From Cinclus cinclus (taxonomy: Eukaryota > Chordata > Aves > Passeriformes > Cinclidae), in NCBI RefSeq assembly GCF_963662255.1, contig NC_085072.1, positions 6,039,001 through 6,103,000 of the forward strand: DNA of 64,000 nt, read 5' to 3'. Every line of letters begins with the position of its first letter. Positions within the stretch are counted from its first letter, which is position 1. Made by a program: the position numbers and the translations under genes. Below are positions 55,205 to 64,000 of the stretch, one piece after another. The notes beneath the pieces were generated by a model, which worked only from the letters and a program-made list of their open reading frames with translations, was not told the origin of the DNA and made no database searches.

Positions 55205-58200
55205 CTGCAAGGGAAAGGCAGGGCCCACTGACACTTCACCGAGCACAGAACCCTGTTCCCAGCTCTCTGCCCCAAGGCACAAATATTCCCGCTGTGTCCC
55301 CTCTGAAACAGGCACCAGAGCAGCCCAAAGAATAGAAGGGTTCAGAAGCATTGCTGGGCTGTTCAAAGTGAGATTCGCACCTGATTTGGTGCTAATTTTC
55401 ACCTGTATTTCTTGAAAAGTGGCCAGGTGGAGTGTTTCTGGATTTAGTGGCTGAGCTGAAAGGGAGGAGCAGATGGCTACCAAGTTCACATTGCTTCTCC
55501 TTTCCCTCATGTCCTCAGGTCAGAGCTACAACAGCTCTGACAGCAGAATCAGCCTGGCACTGGGAATTGTTTGCTATCCACACACCTGCATCCCCCAGCC
55601 ACCTTTCTGGTTTCCATCAGAAATCGTCCCCATGACCCCTTGGGATGCCCATCCTCGTGTCTCTGCCACAGTCCTCCCACAGCCCTGATCTCAGGCTTGG
55701 CACCCAGCAGGACCCTCCAAGGAGCCCCCTGCTCTGCGTACCCACCTGTCTATGCGGAGACGGCACACAATTCCCAGGATATCCACCTCCCCCTTGTCCT
55801 GCAGCTGCTGGCACCCAATCCTGGTGGCAATGAAGGAGCCGGTGCGGCCAATGCCTGCACTGCAGGACAGACAGACACAGACACAGCTGTGTGAGCTGTG
55901 ACAGCATCCACTGCCACACCTGCATCCCGCTGAGCTGGATGCATTCCTGGATTGGTTTGCTGTGATTCCTTCCTAGAGGGATTCTGAGGATCTGCCCTCA
56001 GCTGCCAGACCAAGCTTCTTAGCCAGGCACCAAGAGCCATGGGCTGGGGTCACTCTGCCTTGGCAAGGAGTTCTTGCTGTGATGCACAGCCCAGCTGAGG
56101 CTACTCTGGAAGCACAAAACCAGTCTGTGCCCATCCTTGTGCAGTGCAGGGGGCTCTGCAGCCCCATCCCCTGGCAGCTGGCCTCTAACCCCAGCACCAG
56201 TGGTTTGCACTCAGCCTGCAGCAGTGTATGCTGCATGTTCCATAGGGACAACTGGGTGCTCTGCTCCACTGTCCCCAAATTCACTCAGCAAGGATAGAAA
56301 ATAGGCAGAGGCCACCTCCTGCAGGAGGGCTGTCCTGCAACATGGCTCCACATCCAAGCCACAGGCCATGCTTGGTGGCACAGGGAGCAGGAATCAGAAT
56401 TACAGAATGGGTCAGGTTTGAAGGGACCAACCATGGGGTCACCTGGTTCCATCTCCCTGCTCAAGCAAGATCTTCAAGAGCTGAAACTGTGGGTGTATGG
56501 TGGAGCTGCTGGTTGGATCCCAAATGTAGACCCTTCCTGCTCCCACCCTGCTGGACCCAAGGGTTGGATATGCCACCATCCCACTGCCAGGACAGGAGCT
56601 GCTGATTGACACTCAGTTGTGGGTGGCTGTGCCCTGGGATTTCTGCACCACAGTGGGATCCATGCATGAGGGCTCACGTGGGATTTTACCCTCAGGTATT
56701 TGCAGACTGACCCCAAGGAGAAGCACAGACAGGGCTCAGGTGAGGTACAAGCTCTTACCTGCAGTGCACCACGATGGGCCCTGGGCTGGCTGCAGTCTGC
56801 AGAGCCTCCTCCACCTTGGATACCAGGTGCAGCAGGGGCTTGGCTGACTCAGGTGTTTGCTGGTCAGGCCAGGAAGGGAAGAGGATGTGTTTGACCTTGC
56901 GGTGTTCCTTTCCAAGCTTTTCCAGCACAGAACAAAGAGAAATAGGGATGTCAGAGGACGGGCCAAATGAAACAGGGAGTTCAGCTCAAGCAGAGGCCAA
57001 GCAGCGTGTACCCATCTCAGCCACTCTCCTGAATCCCTCTTTGAGCCCCTGCCAGACCTGAGGGAGAGACCCCTGGGCCAGAGTCAATGGATGTGTCCCA
57101 TCCCAGAAGATGAGAACAGATGCAGAATGTTCCAATACTCACCAGAGTCCAGGAAAAGCAAGCAAGATCCTTTAGGCTGGTGTCAACCCAGGCTGACTAC
57201 AAAGAGCCCGTGGGGCAGAGCCCAAAGACACAGTACAAAACCACTGGGCTGGTGGTACTGCTCTGCCCAGCTGGCCACTTCTCCTCTGTACCCCAGGGAT
57301 GGGTCCTGCTCCCTCTCAGCCTCTCCAGGCAGGAGGGGCTCTGCAGACACCTCCTCTGACAGGGGCTCCTGAGAATCATGAACCCTCCTCTTTGCTGTCA
57401 CACAGCATTGCCGTCTCACTAGAGATCCCAGGTGTGTCAGGGCCACTGCTGGGCCCCAGCATGCTCCCTCTCTGACCTCAGGATGAGGCTCAGACCCACC
57501 TGGATGGAGAGATCCCGGACCACGTACTCCACAGACTCGCTCACCCCCTGCACGTGGATGGTGAATGGGCCATAGGTGCCCTCCTTCTCAGGCCAGTAGT
57601 GGACACATTTCTGGAAAACAAGGCAGGTTTGTGGCTGTGGACATGCTCAAGGCACCCACTGGGTATCTGAGCTGTGCTTGAGTCAGTGCTCTTGGGAGGG
57701 GGCATCACCGTGGGGGTGGTAGGGGAGTGGGGAAGGTGGATGTAGAGTGATACAGAGGGAAAGCAAAGGCGGGATAGATCCCTATCCCTGCATCTGCTGC
57801 CCTGCAGCCTCTCCCATGCCCTGGCTTTCAGGCCCCAAGGATGCATATGCCTGCTCAGCCCAGGAAGCTTCCAGATGCAGCAGGACCCAGGGCACAGGAA
57901 GGCTGTCAGCTGGGAGAGAAGGGAGCAAGGACATGACCAGGAAAGAGAGTTTCCAGTTCTCAGTTCCCCCAGGCAGGTGCTGTTGGCTCCAATCCCAGAG
58001 GCAGAAGCAGTGGGCAGCACTGCCCCTCTGGCCTCCCAGAGCCTTCCCCTGGGTTGGATCCCCTGGCTGAGAGCTCCCAGCCCAGGGGAGAGCTCTGAGG
58101 GTGGGCAGAGGGGCACTGCTGCCCACTGCTTCTGCCCCATCCCTAGGGGTTGTCCTAAACCTTTTATCCTATTAGCCGGCTGGGGTTCTCCTCCTCCACT

Positions 58201-61200
58201 TCTGATTCATCAGGGAATCCTCTGAGATGAAAGCGAAATAAGTGGGGGCACAGACCCCACATTTGGCCTGGCACAACCTTTTGCTGTCATCAGTACCCCA
58301 TTCCCTGCTGTGCCCCTGGGTCGGCCTGGGCAGGGTCAGAGCTACCTCCTGGGCAGGGTCAGAGCTACCTCCTGGGCAGGGTCAGTGCTACCTCCTGGGC
58401 AGGGTCAGAGCTACCTCCTTGGGAAGGGTCAGTGCTACCTCCTTGGGCAGGGTCAGTGCTACCTCCTTGGGAAGGGTCAGTGCTACCTCCTTGGGCAGGG
58501 TCAGTGCTACCTCCTGGGCAGGGTCAGAGCTACCTCCTGGGCAGGGTCAGTGCTACCTCCTGGGCAGGGTCAGAGCTACCTCCTGGGCAGGGTCAGAGCT
58601 ACCTCCTTGGGAAGGGTCAGTGCTACCTCCTTGGGCAGGGTCAGTGCTACCTCCTTGGGAAGGGTCAGTGCTACCTCCTTGGGCAGGGTCAGTGCTACCT
58701 CCTGGGCAGGGTCAGAGCTACCTCCTGGGCAGGGTCAGTGCTACCTCCTGGGCAGGGTCAGAGCTACCTCCTTGGGAAGGGTCAGTGCTACCTCCTTGGG
58801 CAGGGTCAGAGCTACCTCCTTGGGAAGGGTCAGTGCTACCTCCTTGGGCAGGGTCAGTGCTACCTCCTGGGCAGGGTCAGAGCTACCTCCTTGGGAAGGG
58901 TCAGTGCTACCTCCTGGGCAGGGTCAGAGCTACCTCCTGGGCAGGGTCAGTGCTACCTCCTGGGCAGGGTCAGAGCTACCTCCTTGGGAAGGGTCAGTGC
59001 TACCTCCTGGGCAGGGTCAGTGCTACCTCCTTGGGAAGGGTCAGTGCTACCTCCTTGGGCAGGGTCAGTGCTACCTCCTTGGGAAGGGTCAGTGCTACCT
59101 CCTTGGGCAGGGTCAGTGGTACCTCCTTGGGCAGGGTCAGTGCTACCTCCTGGGCAGGGTCAGTGCTACCTCCTGGGCAGGGTCAGTGCTACCTCCTTGG
59201 GAAGGGTCAGTGCTACCTCCTTGGGCAGGGTCAGTGCTACCTCCTTGGGAAGGGTCAGTGCTACCTCCTTGGGCAGGGTCAGTGCTACCTCCTGGGCAGG
59301 GTCAGTGCTACCTCCTTGGGCAGGGTCAATGCTACCTCCTTGGGCAGGGTCAGTGCTACCTCCTGGGCAGGGTCAATGCTACCTCCTTGGGAAGGGTCAG
59401 AGCTACCTCCTGGGCAGGGTCAATGCTACCTCCTTGGGCAGGGTCAGTGGTACCTCCTTGCTCTCCTGGAGCTCGGTGATCATGACGATGAGAGGAGCTT
59501 CCTCCTGCCACACCATCTCCCAGAAGTCACTCACGGTGTTCAGCATGGGTCCCTGTGTGGCAATGTACTCCCGGGGCCGCCCCGCGTAGCCCTGTGAGCA
59601 CAGGGCCTGTCAGGGAACCTGGGGGGACCCTGAGGTCTCTGGAGACTTGTCCCCAGGTCACTCCAGCCCCCACGATGCTTTTTTCCTCTACAGTCTAGAG
59701 GCTGAGCCACACATGCTGTTTCCTACTAAACCTGTCCTTAAAATGTTTTTCTACATTTACAGAAGAACCACCAGGCATCCTCCCTGTCCTGCTGGTCCCA
59801 TCATCCCATCCCGTCATTGGCCTTGTACACCCAAGTTCCTGCAAGAATCTCCAGGCTATCCGTGTGACAATAGACAGTGTGATGGATGCCTTGACGAGGC
59901 AAAGCTCATATAAGGAGCTGCACTCCTCACTGTGGGCATTTTCACAAGGACAAGCAGGAACTCCAAGCGTCCTCTGTCTCCAGACACTTCTCCTAGTATA
60001 AAATTGCCAAAGGTATCAAAAATCCAGGCCTTCCCAGCAATCTGTTAATAGTTTGATCTCACAAGAAGTTGCACTGGCCCAGTTAAGGGGCAGGGATGTT
60101 TTCAGGAACCTTTTGCAGAGTTCTATTTTCATGCCTTAAGATTATTTGTTTTCTAGAAAATATGATTTTCCATTCAGGAGACCTGGGAATTCCACCTTTC
60201 CCCCACACCCATGCTAAAAAGCATTTCATGGAACACCATCATCAGGAAGAGCATCAATCCCAGGTGGGGTTGATGTGAACAAACACCTGAAGAGCCCTCC
60301 CAGATTCCCGTGCCTCCCAGGCAGGCTGGGTTGCCAGTTTTCTGATGTGCCCACAAATTCCTGCACTGCTACACCTTTGGAGAGGCAAGGGGAAGGAAGG
60401 GGTCAGGAAGTCTCAGCTGCACACAGGGGTGTCTGGGCACAGGTGTGTGTGCCACAGGGATGGGCAGTGCTGGTGCATTGTCAGCAGTCAGGTGAGACAG
60501 AGGAGATGCCACCCCACTCCAGGGTGTAGGAACAGAGTGCCAGTGTCACCTGATGTGCAGCGCTGCACGCTGTCAGACTGCCCCAGGAAGACACAGCTCA
60601 TCTGCTTCCCATGGTCAAACTGCCCTTGGACCTCCCAACAGCTCTGGGCATGGTGCTCTTGTCTAAAACCAGCTCCCTGCCAGGTTTTGGTTGCTGCTGT
60701 CTCAGTGGATCTCAGCCACAAGCACCATCAGAAAAAAAAGCTCCTAACTGCCCTTCAGCTCCACCCTGCTCCCTCTGAGCACCTCCCAGGGGTTTGTCCG
60801 TCATCCCAAATAGCATTTTTTGTGGGCTACTTTTCCAAGTCCTGCTTTCCCTCACTGCCAAGCACTCACAGCATCCATGGCCCCACCACTGCTTCCCAGT
60901 GCCAAGGGAAGGGAGCTGCAGTGAGATTAATTGCTCAGCAAGAAGCCTACCCACCAGGCAAAGCTGGCACCTGGCTCACACGAGATCCCGTTCTGGGAGA
61001 GACTGCAGCCTGCAGGGCTTTGCACAGGGATAGCTGGGTGGATAGCAAGGCCAAGTTGTCTAAGTAACACCCTAGGGTCTGGGGATTTCTCAGTCTCTGG
61101 AAAGGAACCCCACGGGGTGCCAAAAGTAAGCTACACCCCATTTTCATTAGCTCTCTTCCTGGGAAATTGCAACAAGCTCCCTGAGCAGAGAGGAAATCCC

Positions 61201-63405
61201 AGGATGTGTGAGGTTTGAGAAGCTCTGAGCTTCCATGATCTGCTGACACAGCTTGCCTCCCATGGCTTTGCCAGACAGTGGGCCAGTGTGTGAGGAGATG
61301 GAGATGCCACTGCAAGGGAGCCTTTTGGGGTGTTCAATCTGCCCAGAAGCTGAGAGCAGCTCTCTCATGAAACTCTCCTACCAACAGGAGCAGTGTATCT
61401 GCCCTGTGTAGATGGAGCCAGGTCTCTCCAGCTCAAAAAGGGGTGGCAAGTTAAGTCTGCTGCCCCAGGGCAGCCACAGGAGAGCAGGTGCCAGTGCCCC
61501 AGCATGTGTGACCCAGTGTGGCACCTGCAGCCTGATGCCTTGTGAGCCCTGGGCTGCAGGCCCTGGAGGACACTCACTGTGATGTAGTTGGCATTTATGT
61601 AGCTGTCTTCCTCCTGGCTCCCAGCCCTCCTGAGGCAGACCCGGCTCTCAGGATCTGAAAGATGTTACAGGTGTTACCCAAGGGACTGATCCTGCCCATC
61701 CTCCCTGCCTCAACCTCAGGGGCTGGAGGCTGAGTCCTCCTGCTCCATGCCATGCTCAGAGCAGTCTGCACCCTCCTTCAGGCCTGTTCTTGTCCCACTT
61801 CAGCCTCACTTCCCTGGCAGGGCACAGCCCAAACCTGCAGATACCATAGCGAGCAGGTGGGGTGACTCACCTGCAGTGATCCCCCAGGACAGAACCTGAC
61901 TAGAGCCCAGCTGAGTCCTCCCAGAACATCCTCAGCCTTTACACTCTTAGGGCCACACTGTTGGCACAAGTAAGGCCCCAGGAGTGCTGCACACCTGGGT
62001 AGAACACTCCAGGGAGCAGCTCCCCATGTACCCCCACAGCACAGTGGACATGCCCTGGAACACAGCACCCAGCTCCTGCAGCATGGGCAGAAGGAGCAGG
62101 AATGACAGGAACAGCAACAGCATCCAGGGGTGCCCACCCCAGTGCCAGGGCTGCTGGAGCCATCCCTCACCCACAGGCAAACACAGCAAATGGGAGGTAA
62201 AGGGACACAGTGGCACATACTGGGGAGAATGGTTTTGTATCTGTCCTTGAAAGCACGTCCAGGGATTTCCAGCTCCTCCGGACTCACAAAGTTGGGTGGG
62301 ATTTTCTGCAGGGGGAGAAAAGAGCCATGAGGAAAAGCCCATTGCTGCCACTCTGTGTTCCCTGGTGGTGGCAGACCTGCTTGCCCAGCAGGGCAGAGTT
62401 GACCCAGGGACCCAGGGGCATCACCAGAGATGCCAGCTCCTGGGATGAGTCCTGTCTTTATTCCAGCTGTGGTGGGACTCCTTCCAGAGAGGCAACCCTG
62501 GGAGAAGAGCATGGAATGGGAGGGCAGGACAGGGTTTTCCAGGGATGCCAACAGGACATGTGGGCACCAAGGAGCAGGTGACACGTGGGCACCCTCCCCT
62601 CTGTTTGCCCTCACCTCCTGCCCTCCCACTGGGGCTGTGGGGCACAGCTGGGCTCAGAGCCTGATGTTCACCCCTGCCAGTCCCACCAACCCCTGCCACC
62701 CCTCCTGGGAGGAAGGAGAGGGAATCATCGCACCGAAAACTCCTCTTGGAGCTGTGCCAGGCTCTGGGCGTGCTGCTGGAGCTCCTGTTTTCTCAGCACA
62801 TGGCTGGATGTCCTCAGAAACTTCAGTGTGATGTCCCGTGGTGTGCAAACAGGTTGGATGGGCTCCACATTCCCTAGAGAGCTCATGTCCAGTACTAGTG
62901 AGACATTGGAGCCCCTCCTGAAAGGCAAAGGAGTCCTTGGCTGACCTACTGCCACCCTGGGACAGAAGGACAGCCCATCCCGCTGTATCATTAGTTAAAA
63001 CCACCCCACACTGAGCAAAAGCCAGATGGAGACCCCAGTAGATGGGGAGATTGAGGAACAAGGAACTAGCTGATCATTTTGCCTTTTTCCTGGGAAGCCC
63101 CTGAAGGATGGTGTGGAGATGTGTCCTGGGCAGCCTCCCCCCTGGGCAGGCTGGGGACTCAGACCTGGCACCTGCACATGCTGGCAGGCAGAGTGCTGGC
63201 AGGAGGGAATGTTAGGGGAGCCCTGGGGATGAGCAGTGCCATGGGTACCCTGGCCAGGGCTGAGGCACACTCACCTCTCCTGCAGACGCACGTGCTTCTT
63301 GGCAGAGGGGCTGGGCTTGTCCGGCTTGTCCATGTCCACTGCAGCTGCCGGGGCTGCCAGGCTGCCCTTAGGAACTCTGGAGCACACCAAGCAGGCTTGG
63401 ACCAT
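55111..63405 (-). CDS. PTPN7: PTPN7 (HePTP), KIM-containing classical tyrosine phosphatase (9 coding exons)
   Basis: Nine exons join in frame to 363 aa (human about 360). They are 63405-63275, 62917-62734, 62305-62221, 61654-61578, 59591-59454, 57610-57500, 56916-56759, 55859-55746 and 55204-55111. Seen: N-terminus MVQA as in human; kinase-interaction motif [19 protein letters not shown] (about 37-54) with the PKA-site serine in [13 protein letters not shown] near 124-133; YINANYI; WPD loop (258-260); P-loop HCSAGIGR with catalytic Cys294; and the Q-loop QTSEQYQF. Known role: a cytosolic leukocyte phosphatase that binds ERK and p38 through the KIM and dephosphorylates the activation-loop tyrosine. 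Oddities: the residue after GRTG is Ser303 where KIM-family members usually have Cys, and a 48-unit minisatellite overlaps the exon 5 donor. An in-frame Met lies 16 codons upstream (63453), but MVQA conservation favours 63405. Confidence 0.96.
55746..55859 (-). CDS. PTPN7: PTPN7 coding exon 8
   Basis: 114 nt completing the P-loop (S)[15 protein letters not shown] and continuing to VCRLRID; acceptor CTGCAG, donor GTGGGT. Confidence 0.96.
56395..56480 (-). mobile_element. Short CR1-like fragment in PTPN7 intron 8-7 region
   Basis: ATCAGAATTACAGAATGGGT then TTTGAAGGGACCAACCATGG resembles the minus-orientation CR1 start; only about 85 bp and diverged. It lies between coding exons 8 and 7. Confidence 0.55.
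56759..56916 (-). CDS. PTPN7: PTPN7 coding exon 7
   Basis: 158 nt coding [19 protein letters not shown] (WPD general-acid loop) to GPIVVHC with AG of a split Ser codon; donor GTAAGA. The acceptor GAAAAG is chosen because the alignment to the human YQEERRSVKHIL segment is then gapless. Confidence 0.94.
57500..57610 (-). CDS. PTPN7: PTPN7 coding exon 6
   Basis: 37 codons, [16 protein letters not shown] to YVVRDLSIQ; acceptor TTCCAG, donor GTGGGT. Confidence 0.96.
58326..59459. repeat. 48-unit, 23/24-bp minisatellite derived from the PTPN7 exon 5 / intron junction
   Basis: By hand I count 48 occurrences of the GGGTCA core over 1134 bp, a mean of 23.6 bp per unit. On the gene strand the unit core reads AAGGAGGTAGCACTGACC followed by CTGCCC or CTTCCC; a 23-bp form lacks one A. 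The array starts inside coding exon 5, so its first unit supplies the exon end AAGGAG and the donor GTACCA. Variation is ordered: AGAGC versus AGTGC, GGGCAGG versus GGGAAGG, one or two T. The long + strand open frames across it are a by-product of a stop-free repeat. Confidence 0.97.
59454..59591 (-). CDS. PTPN7: PTPN7 coding exon 5 (overlaps minisatellite)
   Basis: 46 codons, [14 protein letters not shown] to ITELQESKE. The last six exon bases AAGGAG and the donor GTACCA are themselves the first unit of the 48-copy minisatellite that fills most of the following intron. Confidence 0.96.
59592..61577 (-). other. PTPN7 intron 4
   Basis: About 2 kb, GT-AG. I see nothing in it beyond unique-looking sequence and an AT-richer stretch at about 59940-60180. 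Confidence 0.7.
61578..61654 (-). CDS. PTPN7: PTPN7 coding exon 4
   Basis: 77 nt coding [15 protein letters not shown] and YINANYIT after a split Asn codon; acceptor TTTCAG, donor GTGAGT. Confidence 0.96.
62221..62305 (-). CDS. PTPN7: PTPN7 coding exon 3
   Basis: 85 nt coding [16 protein letters not shown] and KDRYKTILP, the start of the catalytic domain; donor GTATGT. Confidence 0.96.
62734..62917 (-). CDS. PTPN7: PTPN7 coding exon 2
   Basis: 184 nt coding [19 protein letters not shown] to LQEEFS. Acceptor TTTCAG; the donor GTGCGA is unusually weak, but the phase and the homology to EEFL-KIPSNFVSP fix it. Confidence 0.93.
63275..63405 (-). CDS. PTPN7: PTPN7 coding exon 1
   Basis: 131 nt, [12 protein letters not shown] to KKHVRLQE plus AG of a split Arg codon; donor GTGAGT. 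A TGCTGCAG one base before the ATG could be a splice acceptor from a non-coding first exon outside the window. A second Met (MDMDKPDK) at about residue 24 could serve the shorter isoform known in mammals. Confidence 0.9.
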
Positions 63406-64000
63406 GCTGCAGCAACCACAGAGCCCTTGTCCTGAAGCACAGCAGGGGCACACAGTGGCCCCTCAGCTCCTGGGAAATCATGGAGCCATCAGAGGAAAAG
63501 CAGCTGGAAAAGAAAAGTCAGATCTGAGAGATACCACAAGGCGGGGTGGAGCCCCCGACAGATGCTCTGCAAGCAAAGGATGGGTTTTAAGTCCTCAGTT
63601 ATCCTCTAACCAGAACCACCAGTCCCTCTATCCAGGCAGATGGAGAGCTCCCAGTCCATTCACCTTCACAGATACCTGCAGCCCTGCAGCACCACTGGTG
63701 ACCCTGGGCATGGCACCAAGGGCCACCTGCTTTCCCTGAGGGGAGAACACTGTGGTAACAGGGCACAGTCTAGTTTGGGGTAGCCCCAGATGCTCTCCAG
63801 CTCCATGGAAGCACATGCTCTGTGTTTCCAGCCCTTCCCCATCACATCCCCCTGCTTCATCCTGGGGACGTGGTGGGGAAGAGTGAGAACTGGAACACCT
63901 GAGCACGACAGCGTTCAGCAGGTGACACAAGGTGGCTGTAGCCACTGCATGCAGTCTGGCCATCTCCTGCTGCAGGGAGACACAGACCAGGCACCCTCAA
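63406..64000 (-). other. PTPN7: PTPN7 upstream region (partial)
   Basis: Upstream of the PTPN7 start to the window end. No CpG island or TATA box is visible; the promoter is probably beyond the window or TATA-less. Confidence 0.4.

Noticed and set aside
58242..59597. Three overlapping + strand open frames of 385-451 aa with repeated Gly-Gln-Ser-Tyr-Leu-Leu type units
   Set aside because: They are translations of the stop-free 23/24-bp minisatellite in all three frames, antisense to PTPN7 coding exon 5; the mixed 23/24-bp steps rule out a designed protein repeat.
63406..63453. 16-residue upstream extension of PTPN7 (start at 63453)
   Set aside because: The internal MVQA start matches the human N-terminus, and a possible acceptor TGCTGCAG sits one base before it.

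Overview
The window is nuclear DNA of a bird, most likely a passerine. Its three protein-coding genes are in the order GPR37L1 (+), ARL8A (-), PTPN7 (-), the order known for human 1q32.1. I would expect this block on a GC-rich bird microchromosome (chicken chromosome 26 from memory). The bird assignment rests on many truncated CR1 LINE 3' ends, avian-type retroviral solo LTRs, short introns and GC-rich sequence. There are no bacterial-style operons, CRISPR arrays or ribosomal RNA genes, and I recognise no tRNA gene.

Positions 1-25,200 are gene-poor. I find no supportable coding exon there. The stretch holds three CR1 fragments, a roughly 54-copy AGAGG satellite (15072-15339), an AT-rich block, a 584-bp solo LTR (22823-23406) and G-rich degenerate repeats. 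It also holds one striking CpG-rich island (about 9470-9965) with a consensus CRE fused to a YY1-like ATGGCGGC and six CCAAT boxes, which looks like an active promoter with no recognised gene.

Positions 25,240-31,170 hold GPR37L1, an orphan GPCR of glia: two coding exons, 488 aa, with a 6-bp-TSD solo LTR in its intron. ARL8A follows on the opposite strand, with its 3' end converging on GPR37L1: seven coding exons, 186 aa, a lysosomal small GTPase, with its start at 48035 in a CpG island made largely of short GC repeats. About 6.7 kb of repeat-bearing spacer leads to PTPN7 (HePTP), also on the minus strand: nine coding exons, 363 aa. All splice junctions keep the frame, and the joined lengths fit the families (human from memory: 481, 186 and 360 aa).

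The most unusual structure is in PTPN7. A 48-unit minisatellite of 23/24 bp (58326-59459) begins inside coding exon 5 and runs into the next intron. Its unit is a copy of the exon-intron junction itself, so the gene carries a tandem array of duplicated 5' splice-site-like sequences directly behind the real donor. The three genes act in different pathways (glial GPCR signalling, lysosome transport, leukocyte MAPK control) and appear as neighbours by conserved synteny, not as a functional unit.
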